Shown: positions 9,391-18,562, counted from the first letter of the stretch. The stretch is 64,000 nt of DNA from Thermomicrobiales bacterium (GCA_023957115.1 JAMLHN010000024.1:1-64000), one strand, 5' to 3'. Translations and numbers: made by a program. Notes: generated by a model from the letters alone, not told the origin.

Positions 9391-9998
9391 GCGCTTCTGC
9401 AAACCGAATCAGGCAAGCCTCGATCGAGCGAGAAACCGGCGAAACCTCGATTCGCCTGACACTCGATCTCGATGGGACCGGATCGAGCACAATGAAAACC
9501 GGCGTGCTCTTTCTCGACCATATGCTCGATGCACTTTGCCGGCACAGCGGATTCGATCTCACCGGGAGCTGCACGGGCGACGCGGCCATGGACCCCCACC
9601 ATACGGTCGAAGATGTCGGTATTGCCTTCGGGCAGGCGCTGCGCACTGCGATTGGAGACCGGGCCGGAATCGCGCGGTATGGCTCTGCCTATGCCCCACT
9701 CGACGAGGCGCTGGCGCGTTTTGTCGTCGATTTTTCGGGCCGTCCCTATCTGGAGTTCGTGGCCACCATGCCGGAACCGGTCATTGGAGCGGATTTCGCA
9801 TCCAGTCTGGTAGAAGAGTTCTGGCGTGCGGCTGCGGTCAACGGTGGACTGACGGTCCATATCGATCTGATCCGCGCGCGCAACGCCCATCATGCCGCCG
9901 AAGCGATCTTCAAAGCCGCAGCGGTGGCACTCCGGCAGGCGAGCCGGATCACTCGTGACGCGACCTTTGTTCCTTCTACCAAGGGAATGCTGGCATGA
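9387..9998 (+). CDS. hisB: Imidazoleglycerol-phosphate dehydratase
   Basis: HisB dehydrates imidazole glycerol phosphate to imidazole-acetol phosphate, using two Mn ions bound by histidine/glutamate clusters. The metal-binding blocks are present: FLDHMLDALCRHSGFD and DPHHTVEDVGIAFGQ in the first half, and ARNAHHAAEAIFKAAA in the second. At 203 residues it is the monofunctional type, without the phosphatase fusion seen in enterobacteria. A separate histidinol phosphatase must therefore exist elsewhere; none is in the window. The start is ATG at 9387, within the end of hisC, and its own stop overlaps hisH. Confidence 0.95.
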   Translation: MSASANRIRQASIERETGETSIRLTLDLDGTGSSTMKTGVLFLDHMLDALCRHSGFDLTGSCTGDAAMDPHHTVEDVGIAFGQALRTAIGDRAGIARYGSAYAPLDEALARFVVDFSGRPYLEFVATMPEPVIGADFASSLVEEFWRAAAVNGGLTVHIDLIRARNAHHAAEAIFKAAAVALRQASRITRDATFVPSTKGMLA

Positions 9999-10618
9999 TC
10001 GCCATCATCGATTACGGCGCAGGCAATCTGCGCTCCATCCGGCGCGCGCTCGAAATCAACGGCGCGGAGACCGTCATCACGAGCGACGCGGACGTCATCC
10101 GCAAAGCTGATGCGGTGGTGCTCCCCGGGGTTGGGCATGCGGGTCACGCCATCGGCGAGATCGACCGGCGCGGTCTGACGCCTGCGATCCGCGAGACGGT
10201 CGAGGCGGGAAAACCGTTTCTTGGCATCTGCGTCGGTATGCAGGTCCTTTTCGAGCACCAGGAAGAAGGCGATACGCAGGGGTTCGGATTCCTCCGGGGA
10301 GATGTCCGCTCGATCGAGGGGGCGGCAAAGCTGCCACATATCGGGTGGAATCGCGTCGAGGCAACGGAAACGGACAACACGTTGGATGAAGGGTATTTCT
10401 ACTTCGTTCATTCGTTCGTCGCCAATCCCACCGATCCCGAAGACATCGCAGCAACCTCGACCTACGGCGAGTGCTTTCCAGTCGTCGTCAAGAGCGCTAA
10501 CGTCTGGGGAACGCAGTTTCACCCGGAGAAAAGCGGACCGGCGGGTATCGAATTCCTCGCGAGCTGGGTGAACGAGGTCGACCGGGCGACCAAAGAGCGA
10601 TGGGCCGCAGGCGAATGA
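9995..10618 (+). CDS. hisH: Imidazole glycerol phosphate synthase, glutaminase subunit
   Basis: HisH is a class I glutamine amidotransferase that feeds ammonia to HisF through the complex interface. The catalytic triad is complete: Cys79 in PFLGICVGMQ, and His176 with Glu178 in GTQFHPEKSG. The length of 207 residues is typical. Its start overlaps hisB by 4 bp and its stop overlaps hisA by 4 bp. HisF lies one gene further on, so both halves of the synthase are made from the same message. Confidence 0.96.
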   Translation: MIAIIDYGAGNLRSIRRALEINGAETVITSDADVIRKADAVVLPGVGHAGHAIGEIDRRGLTPAIRETVEAGKPFLGICVGMQVLFEHQEEGDTQGFGFLRGDVRSIEGAAKLPHIGWNRVEATETDNTLDEGYFYFVHSFVANPTDPEDIAATSTYGECFPVVVKSANVWGTQFHPEKSGPAGIEFLASWVNEVDRATKERWAAGE

Positions 10619-11346
10619 TCATCTATCCAGCAATCGACCTGCGCGACGGCAAGGCGGTCCGACTGGTCGAAGGGGACTTCGCTCGGGAAACCGTCTTCGA
10701 CGCGAATCCCGTCGACGCCGCAATGCGCTGGCGAGACGCCGGGGCCGAATGGCTGCACATCGTCGATCTCGACGGCGCCAGAACGGGTTCGACGGCGAAT
10801 GCCGCCGCCGTCGCCGCCATTCGATCCGCCGTGGACATTCCGATCGAGCTCGGTGGCGGGATTCGATCGCAGGACGCTGCGGAACGCTATCTGCGTATGG
10901 GCATCGATCGCGTGATCCTGGGCACAGCCGCGGTCGAGAACACCGATCTCGTCGCTGCGTTGGTTGCAGGCTGGAACGACCGGATCGCGGTTGGTCTGGA
11001 TGCTCGCGATGGCAAGCTGGCAACCGCCGGCTGGCTGGAACAAAGTGACAAGACCGCACTCGATGCCGCGCGTGAGCTACGGACGATCGGCGTCGCGACC
11101 TTCATCGTGACCGATATCAAACGCGATGGAAAGCTCCAGGGACCGAATCTCGAACAGCTTGCCGACTATCAGCGGGAGCTGCGTTCCGGGGTCATCGCGT
11201 CAGGCGGCGTCTCGTCGATCGGCGATATTCGGGCGGTGGCCGATCTTGGCGTCGATGGAGCGATCATCGGCCGGGCGCTCTACGATGGCCGGATCGATCT
11301 GGCAGAAGCAATCGACATCGCGCATGGGCAGGTAATAGCAGAATGA
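10615..11346 (+). CDS. hisA: ProFAR isomerase (1-(5-phosphoribosyl)-5-[(5-phosphoribosylamino)methylideneamino]imidazole-4-carboxamide isomerase)
   Basis: HisA opens the ribose of ProFAR to give PRFAR, using a TIM barrel with two phosphate-binding halves. The general base is the Asp of [14 protein letters not shown] near the start, and the acid is the Asp in [16 protein letters not shown]. The phosphate loops are ELGGGIRS and IASGGVSS. From the ATG at 10615 it has 243 residues; an earlier start at 10600 would lie inside hisH without benefit. The PriA-type dual role in tryptophan synthesis cannot be excluded from sequence alone, since no trpF lies in the window. Confidence 0.95.
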   Translation: MIIYPAIDLRDGKAVRLVEGDFARETVFDANPVDAAMRWRDAGAEWLHIVDLDGARTGSTANAAAVAAIRSAVDIPIELGGGIRSQDAAERYLRMGIDRVILGTAAVENTDLVAALVAGWNDRIAVGLDARDGKLATAGWLEQSDKTALDAARELRTIGVATFIVTDIKRDGKLQGPNLEQLADYQRELRSGVIASGGVSSIGDIRAVADLGVDGAIIGRALYDGRIDLAEAIDIAHGQVIAE

Positions 11347-12131
11347 CGGCTATTGGAACGAAACAGGCAACGCTCACGCGGCGGGTCATCCCCTGTCTCG
11401 ATGTGACCGACGGTCGTGTCGTCAAAGGGATCGAGTTCGTCAATCTCCGAGACGCCGGAGACCCGGTCGAGCTGGCGGCGTTTTACGATCGCGAAGGAGC
11501 CGACGAGCTCGTCTTTCTCGATATCACGGCCACCTCCGACAGCCGCAACACGATGGTGGACGTCATCGAGCGAACGGCGGACCAGATCTTTATCCCGTTG
11601 ACCGTGGGCGGCGGCGTACGCTCGACCGCCGATATCAAACAGCTGCTGCGAGCCGGCGCGGACAAGGTCTCGATCAATAGCGCCGCGATCGCGAATCCCT
11701 CGCTGATTTCCGAGGGCGCCGAGATCTTCGGCTCGCAATGCATCGTGGTCGCGATCGATACGAAGCGCGATCCTGAAACGGGCCGGTGGATCGTCTATTC
11801 GCATGGCGGTCGAAAATCCGTCGGTGTCGACGCAATCGAATGGGCGGCGAAGGTCGCCCAGCTGGGCGCGGGCGAGCTGCTGGTGACGAGCATGGACCGC
11901 GACGGTACCCGTGACGGATACGATCTCGAGCTCCTGGAGGCAATCGCCGGGGCCGTTTCGATTCCACTGATCGCATCCGGCGGCGCAGGCACGCTCCAAC
12001 ATCTCGCCGAGGGGCTGGCTCCAGGCCGGGCCGATGCGGTTCTGGCGGCATCGATCTTTCACTTCGGCGATTTTCGCGTGCAGGACGCCAAGGAGCACCT
12101 GGCCAAACAAGGAATTCCGGTCCGGCCGTGA
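11343..12131 (+). CDS. hisF: Imidazole glycerol phosphate synthase, cyclase subunit
   Basis: HisF cleaves PRFAR with ammonia from HisH to form imidazole glycerol phosphate and AICAR; the AICAR returns to purine synthesis through PurH. The TIM barrel carries the catalytic aspartates in [16 protein letters not shown] and [16 protein letters not shown], and phosphate loops VGGGVRS and ASGGAG. The length of 262 residues is slightly over the usual 250-255 because of a short N-terminal extension. Four-base overlaps join it to hisA and hisI. Confidence 0.96.
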   Translation: MTAIGTKQATLTRRVIPCLDVTDGRVVKGIEFVNLRDAGDPVELAAFYDREGADELVFLDITATSDSRNTMVDVIERTADQIFIPLTVGGGVRSTADIKQLLRAGADKVSINSAAIANPSLISEGAEIFGSQCIVVAIDTKRDPETGRWIVYSHGGRKSVGVDAIEWAAKVAQLGAGELLVTSMDRDGTRDGYDLELLEAIAGAVSIPLIASGGAGTLQHLAEGLAPGRADAVLAASIFHFGDFRVQDAKEHLAKQGIPVRP

Positions 12132-13036
12132 CCTTCCCGATCGACTTCGACGCCAATCCGCTGGTTCCAGTTGTCATCCAGGACGACATCACCCGTGACG
12201 TGCTGATGGTGGCGTTCATGAACCGGGACGCCTACGAGCGCACGATGGAAACCGGCTTCGTCCACTTCTGGAGCCGGAGCCGGAACACGCTCTGGAAGAA
12301 GGGGGAGACCTCCGGTCATACCCAGGAAGTCGTCAGCATCTCGATCAACTGCGAGGACAACAGCCTGTTGATCCAGGTGCTACAAAAGGGTGCGGTTTGT
12401 CACACCGGCCACCGAACGTGCTACTACCGGCAGATCCTGCCCGATGGAGCATTGGTCGAGACCAGCGATGCCGTTTTCGATCCTGCGGTCGTCTACGGTA
12501 CGGAGACAGGCAGGCTGGAGGAACGCTGGTACGGCGCGTATCGGTATCTGCGTGACAACGATCTGACCGCGATGTCGGGGACGTCGCGTATGGTACGGGG
12601 GTCGGGGCCTCCGCCGCTCAATCGCGTTGCGGACGAGCTCGAGGAGCTGGCCGGCGTGCTGGCGGGCGAGCACGTCCATGAGGGACTCGAAGCCGATCTC
12701 CTGCTCGAAGGGTCCCAGGTCCTCTACTGGATTGCGGTCTGCGGCGTCATGCTCGACCTCGACCACGAACACGATCTGGAGATCAGCGCCGGTCTGACCG
12801 CGGAGGCGGAAATCCGCGATCTCGGATCGATCATCGATGACTTGCGCAGTCATGCCGAACTGCTCGCCCAGGCGGAGAGCGACGCACCCGAATTCGATCT
12901 CAAGGAAGCGGTCTGGCTGGTTGGAGCGGCAATGGGGGTCGCCGAGATCGAGCCGATTCGGCTGATTGAGCGCGATTTGGCGGAGCTCCGCAGAAAACCG
13001 TACCTGGCCGACTACTTCGCGTCCGCCGGCGCTTGA
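12128..13036 (+). CDS. hisI: Phosphoribosyl-AMP cyclohydrolase with a long helical C-terminal extension
   Basis: Residues 1-110 are a complete His[32 protein letters not shown], then the zinc ligands Cys75, Cys91 and Cys98 in the [10 protein letters not shown]...[13 protein letters not shown] region. A stand-alone HisI is about 110-130 residues; this protein has 302. The tail from about 160 begins [16 protein letters not shown] and continues [14 protein letters not shown], resembling all-alpha MazG-like NTP pyrophosphohydrolases more than canonical HisE. As hisE is not seen in this operon, the tail may supply phosphoribosyl-ATP pyrophosphatase activity, but the EXXE/EXXD metal pattern is imperfect. 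Its 3' end overlaps the convergent Wzz-like gene by 25 bp. The start overlaps hisF by 4 bp. Confidence 0.9.
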   Translation: MTFPIDFDANPLVPVVIQDDITRDVLMVAFMNRDAYERTMETGFVHFWSRSRNTLWKKGETSGHTQEVVSISINCEDNSLLIQVLQKGAVCHTGHRTCYYRQILPDGALVETSDAVFDPAVVYGTETGRLEERWYGAYRYLRDNDLTAMSGTSRMVRGSGPPPLNRVADELEELAGVLAGEHVHEGLEADLLLEGSQVLYWIAVCGVMLDLDHEHDLEISAGLTAEAEIRDLGSIIDDLRSHAELLAQAESDAPEFDLKEAVWLVGAAMGVAEIEPIRLIERDLAELRRKPYLADYFASAGA

Positions 13037-13662
13037 TCCGCCACTCCATCCCGCGATCCGATCGCAATTGCAATCAACGAACCGATCAGCACGCCGAGCG
13101 CCGCCGTGATGAGAAGCTGCAACCAATGTCCGTCTCGGTCGCGCGTGGGAATCGAGGGAGGGTCGATGACCCGAACGGTCGCACGTGCGCCATCGTCCGG
13201 CATCAGGTAGTCGTTGACTGCATCCGGAAGCACAGATTCCGCGGCTGCCGCAATCGCCTCGACCTGAGCGCGATCCTCGCTGGTTACGTAAACGGTCAGA
13301 ACTCGACTGTAACGCGAACCGTCGAGCGTCGATTGCACTTGATCGACAGTGAGGCTTGTCGCGTCCATGGCGCTGTGAATCGCGCTGGCAAAGGCATGCG
13401 ACCGAATGAACGGAGGTAGATCATCGAGCACCATGAGCTCGGGCCGTTCGGAGTTCCCGGGAGTCTCGGTATCTCCGGGAATGAGCACCGTGGCACGAAT
13501 CGTCGATTGGTAGGCCTCGTTCTGCTGCAACAGATATGTTGTGAGCACCGCGATCACGGGCAGGAGCAGAACAATCCACCACCGGCGCCGGATTACCGAC
13601 ATGACCTGTCCCATACTCACCGAATGTTCGGCGAGCGGATCGGCCCGCATGTGTTGTCTCAT
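13012..13662 (-). CDS. Wzz/YveK-like polysaccharide chain-length or export regulator
   Basis: The 216-residue protein has the chain-length determinant layout: a short cytosolic N-terminus, TM1 at about 28-46 (WWIVLLLPVIAVLTTYLL), an extracytoplasmic domain with coiled-coil character, and TM2 near 185-205 (LLITAALGVLIGSLIAIAIG). No BY-kinase domain is fused to it. It follows the sugar transferase gene with an ATGA overlap at 13659-13662, which fixes the start at 13662. A longer frame to 13734 would sit inside that gene. The pair probably acts in one envelope or exopolysaccharide pathway, but no other polysaccharide genes flank it. Confidence 0.75.
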   Translation of the reverse strand: MRQHMRADPLAEHSVSMGQVMSVIRRRWWIVLLLPVIAVLTTYLLQQNEAYQSTIRATVLIPGDTETPGNSERPELMVLDDLPPFIRSHAFASAIHSAMDATSLTVDQVQSTLDGSRYSRVLTVYVTSEDRAQVEAIAAAAESVLPDAVNDYLMPDDGARATVRVIDPPSIPTRDRDGHWLQLLITAALGVLIGSLIAIAIGSRDGVADQAPADAK

Positions 13663-15083
13663 CGTCTCGGCCGTCCCTGGAACAATGCCACCGCAGTTCT
13701 CAACAGAATCTTGAGATCGAGCCATGCCGACCAATGCTCGGCGTAGAACAAATCGAGACGCACCATCTCATCGAACGTGAGATCAGTATGTCCGTTCGAA
13801 AACCAGAGTCCGGTCATTCCTGGATCGATCAGCAACCGCGGTCGTTGCCAATCCTGATAGGAGTTCGTCTGATTCGGAGTCTGCGCCCGCGGACCGACGA
13901 GGCTCATCTCCCCTCGAAGCACATTGACCAACTGTGGCGCCCCGTCCAGATGACTCCGCTGTATCCAACTCGGTGGCGCCGCGGGATCTGCCATCGAGGC
14001 GCCGATACGATATTGGGTGAACGGCACCCCGCACCGTCCGACCATGGCTCGACGCTGCAGGACGTTGCCGCCGGATGTCCGCCGGACGGCGATTGCCGCG
14101 ATAGTCATGGGAATTGCCAGCACGATCAGCAAGAGGATCGATCCGAGGAGATCGATGGTCCGTTTTGCGACCGCATTCGCGCCGCGAATGGAAGCCGCGC
14201 GCACACTGAGCAACGGTACGCCGGAAATTTCCTCGAGCTGAACGCGGTCGAGCGACAATTGGAGCAGATCCGGTACGACGCGAAATGGAACCCCGGCGGC
14301 CCGGCACCAGTTCGCGATCTCCAGCGAGCGTGCCTGATCGTCCGAGGGAAGCGCGAGGATGACTTCATCGACGGTTGTGCGGTTGAGGATCGAGGGAATA
14401 TCGTCCAGCGATCCGAGCCGTTGCGCGCGGACGACTCCGCGCTTGCTCCCGGCCGCCAGGCTCGTCCGTCCATGTCCAGGGTCGACATACCCGGCAACAC
14501 GCAGGCCCATACCCGGGGTCGCCATGAGCATTTGCATGAGGCGCCGTCCGGAATGCCCATTGCCGGCGATCAGTACCCAGCGTACGCCGATGTCACGCGC
14601 CCAAAGCGACTCGCGCGCTCTGCGCCGAATCACCCGCACCAGGAACAACAGCCCAAGCGCAATCGACCAGGCGTAGACGAAGAGCAACCGCGACGGCGAG
14701 AACTGGGAGAGGTAGGCCGTCAGGATCCAGCCGCCCATTGCGATGGTGAGCGTTCCGGCCACCAACCCCATCTCATCGAGAAGCGACGTCCAGGTTGAGA
14801 TCCGGTAGACACCCCGAACCAGCGCAAGGACAAGGAAGAAAACGGTAAACAGCGCGATCCGCCCGGTGAATTCGCCGAACGCGCGCTGGTTGAAGGAGAA
14901 GACCTCACCGCCGATCTCATAACGATAGCGCGCAAGGTAAGCCAGCCAGAAGGCAACCCAAATCGCCCCCAGATCGATCAGCATCGAAATGAGCTGCCGA
15001 AGGGCCGCCGGGGCCCGCGTTGCCTGGACGGGCCGAGTGGCACGCAAGCTCCGCGCATGTACGCTGGCAGGAAGATCTGTCAT
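13659..15083 (-). CDS. Polyprenyl glycosylphosphotransferase (WcaJ/WbaP-like initiating sugar transferase)
   Basis: Such enzymes load the first sugar-1-phosphate onto undecaprenyl phosphate at the membrane. The 474-residue protein has the family architecture: four N-terminal TM helices (about 30-150), a Rossmann-like CoA-binding-type domain with VLIAGNGHSGRRL, then a C-terminal bacterial sugar-transferase domain starting KRTIDLLGSILLLIVLA. The end carries LDGAPQLVNVLRGEMSLVGPRA, matching the usual LDELPQ...GDMSLVGPRP. The catalytic Asp-Glu segment is degenerate: the usual KFRTM..DAE region reads YRIGASMADPA, so the Glu seems missing. It is co-transcribed with the Wzz-like gene. Activity is therefore uncertain although family membership is clear. 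Confidence 0.85.
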   Translation of the reverse strand: MTDLPASVHARSLRATRPVQATRAPAALRQLISMLIDLGAIWVAFWLAYLARYRYEIGGEVFSFNQRAFGEFTGRIALFTVFFLVLALVRGVYRISTWTSLLDEMGLVAGTLTIAMGGWILTAYLSQFSPSRLLFVYAWSIALGLLFLVRVIRRRARESLWARDIGVRWVLIAGNGHSGRRLMQMLMATPGMGLRVAGYVDPGHGRTSLAAGSKRGVVRAQRLGSLDDIPSILNRTTVDEVILALPSDDQARSLEIANWCRAAGVPFRVVPDLLQLSLDRVQLEEISGVPLLSVRAASIRGANAVAKRTIDLLGSILLLIVLAIPMTIAAIAVRRTSGGNVLQRRAMVGRCGVPFTQYRIGASMADPAAPPSWIQRSHLDGAPQLVNVLRGEMSLVGPRAQTPNQTNSYQDWQRPRLLIDPGMTGLWFSNGHTDLTFDEMVRLDLFYAEHWSAWLDLKILLRTAVALFQGRPRR

Positions 15084-15199
15084 GCGAACTCGTCGCGACC
15101 AATGGAAGAGGACGGAAACGAACGTCGCATCTGGTCAAGGATAGCACCAGAGCCGGTTCCGAACGCGCATCCGGCAGCGGCCAGTGCTACCATCGCGCC

Positions 15200-16039
15200 A
15201 TGGACGAATCGGGACTTTCGCGGGAAAACGAGCGCCATTCCTATCTTGCGGCGCCATGGCGAATGCGCTACCTGCGCGCCGGAGCGCCTGCCGAGGGATG
15301 CGTCTTTTGCAGCAAGATCGACGGGACGAATGACGTCGAGGATCTCGTTCTGTGGCGCGGGCGGTCCGTCTTCATCATGATGAACCTCTTCCCCTACTCG
15401 ACCGGGCACATCATGATCGCGCCCAATGCCCATGTCGCCTCTCCCGAGGAGATCGATTTGGAAACGATGGCGGAGATTGCCGAGCTGATTCCTCCATCGA
15501 TGCGAGCGTTACGCCGGATGCTCTCGTGCCAGGGGTTCAATACCGGCATCAATACGGGATCCGCAGCCGGCGCTGGTATTGCCGATCACATGCATCTGCA
15601 CATCGTGCCACGCTGGGGTGGCGACGCCAATTTCATGCCGGTCGTCGGTCAGGTGACCGTGATGCCGGAAGTCCTCTCGGTCACCTATGCGAAGCTGAGG
15701 GCAGAGCTCGGCCGCGAGCTCGGAACGCATCGTAGATTCCGGGCGCTGGTCGTCTCTCCCGACCGAAAATGGATCTACCGTCCCGATGGATCGCTGCCTG
15801 AGGTCGAACCGCTGGGAGACGAGCCAGTGGCCGCGCAGATCGAACGAGCATTGACCAGCCAGGGAATCGAGGGAGTTTTGTCTGGATGGGCCGGGCAGGA
15901 GACGCTCGTCTGGACTGCCGACGTTCCGGCGAACCCCGGGATCGACGGCTGGATACCAACCAGGGAGCTCGCCTGCTCGATCGATCCCGATCTGCTCGAA
16001 GCTCTTCAGGGATGGAGCCCGGAAGTAGGCAGCGGGTGA
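15200..16039 (+). CDS. HIT-family nucleotide hydrolase/transferase with extra C-terminal domain
   Basis: The first 165 residues form a HIT domain of the Ap4A-phosphorylase/branched HIT kind. There is a CVFC pair at 34-37, FPYSTGHIMIAPNAHV at 64-79, and the catalytic histidine triad HMHLHIVPRW at 130-139. HIT proteins hydrolyse or phosphorolyse dinucleoside polyphosphates and other nucleotide conjugates. Residues 180-279 form a second module (RALVVSPDRKWIYRPDG, PTRELACSIDPDLL) of unclear nature; it resembles a Nudix-like fold without a Nudix box, but that is only an impression. The start is ATG at 15200; longer frames overlap the divergent sugar transferase. It stands alone, followed by a hairpin-containing spacer. 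Confidence 0.8.
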   Translation: MDESGLSRENERHSYLAAPWRMRYLRAGAPAEGCVFCSKIDGTNDVEDLVLWRGRSVFIMMNLFPYSTGHIMIAPNAHVASPEEIDLETMAEIAELIPPSMRALRRMLSCQGFNTGINTGSAAGAGIADHMHLHIVPRWGGDANFMPVVGQVTVMPEVLSVTYAKLRAELGRELGTHRRFRALVVSPDRKWIYRPDGSLPEVEPLGDEPVAAQIERALTSQGIEGVLSGWAGQETLVWTADVPANPGIDGWIPTRELACSIDPDLLEALQGWSPEVGSG

Positions 16040-16071
16040 AGGACCACGACGCATCGCTACGCGCTTGAAGT

Positions 16072-16131
16072 CCCGTTGGGACTCGGAGCCTGCAACCCGC
16101 CACTGAAATGACCGGGAACCCCGATGGGACT
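16072..16131. repeat. Two copies of a GGGACT hairpin-like element after the HIT gene
   Basis: CCCGTTGGGACT (16072-16083) and CCCGATGGGACT (16120-16131) are near-identical and 48 bp apart. The first forms AGTCCC-GTT-GGGACT, a six-base-pair stem with a three-base loop. No T-run follows, so a classical Rho-independent terminator is not indicated. Two copies are too few, and too close, to call a CRISPR array. Confidence 0.4.
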
Positions 16132-16139
16132 GGAGAGAA

Positions 16140-17627
16140 TTGGCGGGCAGGATGGCCCATCAAAGATCTCTCTGCGATGTTGCAGCCTTCGCTGGGAGTA
16201 TTTTCAGATGTGATGGCTATACTTCGGGGCTGAGAGACGGCCTGTCGTCTCCAACCAGCCTCATCGAACGGGTACGCCTGCCAGTGTCTGGCACCGAAAT
16301 TCGGCGCTTCTCCGATGACCAGTCGCTTATCGGCGGCCGGTGGATCGTCGCCCTTCTTCAATCGATTTCCTCGTCGCTGGCCAGCGGGCTCATCTTGCCG
16401 GTGGTCGTCCTGGCGGCGTACGTCGCCTTGCTCACGAACGATCTCTATCGTGTCGCGCTGATTCCGGTGCTCGTCTTCGGATTGTGGAATCTCGGCGCGC
16501 TGGTCGCAGCGTCGATTTGCCGGGAACGAAGCCGACTGATGCCCTGGGCCTTCGCGGCTGGAGCGGTGCGTGCCGTCGCTGTTGCCGCCATGGCCCAGAT
16601 CGCGTACCAGGCAGGTGCAGGCGACGATGGCAGCATCACGCGGTTCCTCATAGCCGCGGGGGTCTTTGGCGTTGCCTCGGGGTTCACATCGGTCCCCCTC
16701 GAAGGCTTACTACAGAAATCCTTCGAAAGCTCGAGCCGAGCGCAGCTCTTCACGGGCCGCGCTTTTTGGGGGGTTCTTGCGGCGCTTGTCTCTGGCGTCG
16801 TCATCCGGAGCGTTTTTCAACCCGATGGGCCGGAGGTACAGCGTGCGTTCGCGTATCTCTTCATCGCGGCCGCGGGGTGTTTTGCATCGGCCACGTTCTT
16901 TACGTTGCTGATCAAGGAACCAGCGCGCAGGCTCTCGACCGCCCGCCATGGTCGCGGTGTGGGCCTCCTCAGTAGCCTCGGCGACCGGGCGATGCAACGG
17001 TATCTGCTCTTTCGCATCGCGCTGGCAGCGGCCGCCATGCTCGACGTCTTCATCATCGTCTATGCCGCGCGCGAGCTGACGTTCGATCGTACGTTCATCG
17101 GTATCTACGTGATCGCGTTCTGCGCCGCACTTGCGCTCGCGCTGCCACTCTGTCGCAGTCTGGCGAATCGGCGAGGCGGCCGCGCGGTGCTGCAGGCGGC
17201 GGTCTGGCTCAAGCTCATCGCGCCGGTCGTGCTCCTGACGATCCCATATCTGCGAGACTCGGCGGACGTGGCCGAGCGCGTGTCGGGCGACCGGTTCTTT
17301 CTCTGGATGATCGTGGTTTGTTTTGTCGCGCTCGGCGCGAGTCTGGCATTGCAGAGCGCCGGCAATTTCCAGTATCTGAGCGAAATCGCCCCAGCCACCA
17401 ATCGAGACGGGTATTTCTCGACCACGAATCTGGTGCTCATGGTTACCGCGCTCTTCCCACTTCTGGGCGCCTGGATCGTCGATTCGTGGGGATTCGATCG
17501 GCTCTTTGGCGTCACTGGCGCGATCGCGCTGCTGGCGGTGCTACTGAGCGGAATCCTGGTCGATAAGCGAACGGTCGCCAGCCGCCCGGCGACCGCCACC
17601 AGATTGACCCGACTCTCGGTCCGCTAG
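16140..17627 (+). CDS. MFS-type membrane transporter
   Basis: The protein has about twelve hydrophobic helices starting near residue 69 (WIVALLQSISSSLASGLILP), and a central loop around residues 255-280 (LLIKEPARRLSTARHG) dividing two six-helix halves. This is the major facilitator layout. No substrate-specific motif is recognisable. The first 65 residues are polar and unlike a transporter N-terminus, so true translation may begin downstream, for instance at GTG 16284; no convincing ribosome-binding site decides it. The 3' end overlaps the convergent LLM oxidoreductase by 4 bp. The function is open: efflux of small molecules is common for the family. Confidence 0.75.
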   Translation: MAGRMAHQRSLCDVAAFAGSIFRCDGYTSGLRDGLSSPTSLIERVRLPVSGTEIRRFSDDQSLIGGRWIVALLQSISSSLASGLILPVVVLAAYVALLTNDLYRVALIPVLVFGLWNLGALVAASICRERSRLMPWAFAAGAVRAVAVAAMAQIAYQAGAGDDGSITRFLIAAGVFGVASGFTSVPLEGLLQKSFESSSRAQLFTGRAFWGVLAALVSGVVIRSVFQPDGPEVQRAFAYLFIAAAGCFASATFFTLLIKEPARRLSTARHGRGVGLLSSLGDRAMQRYLLFRIALAAAAMLDVFIIVYAARELTFDRTFIGIYVIAFCAALALALPLCRSLANRRGGRAVLQAAVWLKLIAPVVLLTIPYLRDSADVAERVSGDRFFLWMIVVCFVALGASLALQSAGNFQYLSEIAPATNRDGYFSTTNLVLMVTALFPLLGAWIVDSWGFDRLFGVTGAIALLAVLLSGILVDKRTVASRPATATRLTRLSVR

Positions 17628-18544
17628 CTGAGCTGCGGAAGCACCCTGGTTGCCAGCAGTTCCACCCCGTCGAGGTCGGTCAGGTCGTACATCTGAGCCA
17701 TCAAGCGTTGCGCCCCCGCGTCCCCCAACGCCTGGATCCCTTCGGCCACGTCGTTGGGCGTGCCAATCATGGCGCCGCGTGATTTCAGTTCGGCCACGTC
17801 GACGTCTTCCGTTTTTCGTTTGACGTCTGCATCGGTGGCGCCGACCGTAACGCGGTGCATCACGGTACGCCGCATCGCTTCGGGCGTCCGCCCTTCGGCA
17901 GCCAGCAACCGATCGAGGTGACCACTCAGCTCGCGGAACCGATCCGGGGTGACGAAGACGGCATTCCACTCATCCGCGTAACGCGCCGCCAGTGGCATGG
18001 TTCGCTTCTCACCATTCCCGCCAATCACGATCGGCGGCCCTCCCGCGCGGCTCGGCCTTGGCAGCATGAGCGCATCGTCCAGCCTGAAATATGCGCCCTC
18101 GAAGCTGACCGGCTCGTCGCTTTCGAACAACAGCTTGACGACCTGAACGCCCTCTTCGAACCGGACGAACCGGTCCTTCAGTTCGAGTAAATCGAACCCA
18201 AACGCCCGGTGCTCTCGTTCCTGCCAGCCTGCTCCCAACCCCATGTGGAAGCGGCCGCCGGAGAGGTCATCGACCGCGGCGCCACGCCAGGCAGATTCGA
18301 TGGGATTGCGAAACGACACCGGCGAGACCATCGGGCCAAACTCGATTCGCTCGGTGGTCGCAGCCAGGTAGGCGAACGAGATCCATGGATCGAGCGCGTC
18401 CTTGTACGGACCGTCCGGATTGCTGAAATGGTCCGAGCGATAGAGTCCGGCAAGACCAAGACTCTCCGCGGCTTCGGCGAGCGCCTTCCAGCGCGGCCAG
18501 GTGAGTCCATCCTGTCCTTCGACCATCAACGCGACATCGATCAT
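17624..18544 (-). CDS. LLM-class (luciferase-like, F420-dependent type) oxidoreductase
   Basis: A 306-residue TIM-barrel flavin/F420 enzyme of the luciferase-like monooxygenase superfamily. Diagnostic blocks are GLAGLYRSDHFSN, RIEFGPMVSPVSFRNP, DDLSGGRFHMGLGAGW (cofactor binding) and PPIVIGGNGEKRTMPLAARYADEWN. The last block is characteristic of the F420-dependent branch. The substrate is unknown. It lies 18 bp downstream of the TetR gene on the same strand, so both are likely on one message under TetR autoregulation. F420 versus FMN cannot be decided by eye. Confidence 0.85.
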   Translation of the reverse strand: MIDVALMVEGQDGLTWPRWKALAEAAESLGLAGLYRSDHFSNPDGPYKDALDPWISFAYLAATTERIEFGPMVSPVSFRNPIESAWRGAAVDDLSGGRFHMGLGAGWQEREHRAFGFDLLELKDRFVRFEEGVQVVKLLFESDEPVSFEGAYFRLDDALMLPRPSRAGGPPIVIGGNGEKRTMPLAARYADEWNAVFVTPDRFRELSGHLDRLLAAEGRTPEAMRRTVMHRVTVGATDADVKRKTEDVDVAELKSRGAMIGTPNDVAEGIQALGDAGAQRLMAQMYDLTDLDGVELLATRVLPQLS

Positions 18545-18562
18545 CAGTTCCCGCCTCCTCGT

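Noticed and set aside
16067..16135. Possible CRISPR repeats or thiamine/cobalamin riboswitch fragments before the MFS gene
   Set aside because: Only two degenerate copies 48 bp apart, no cas genes, and none of the conserved riboswitch cores (THI box or B12 box) is complete.
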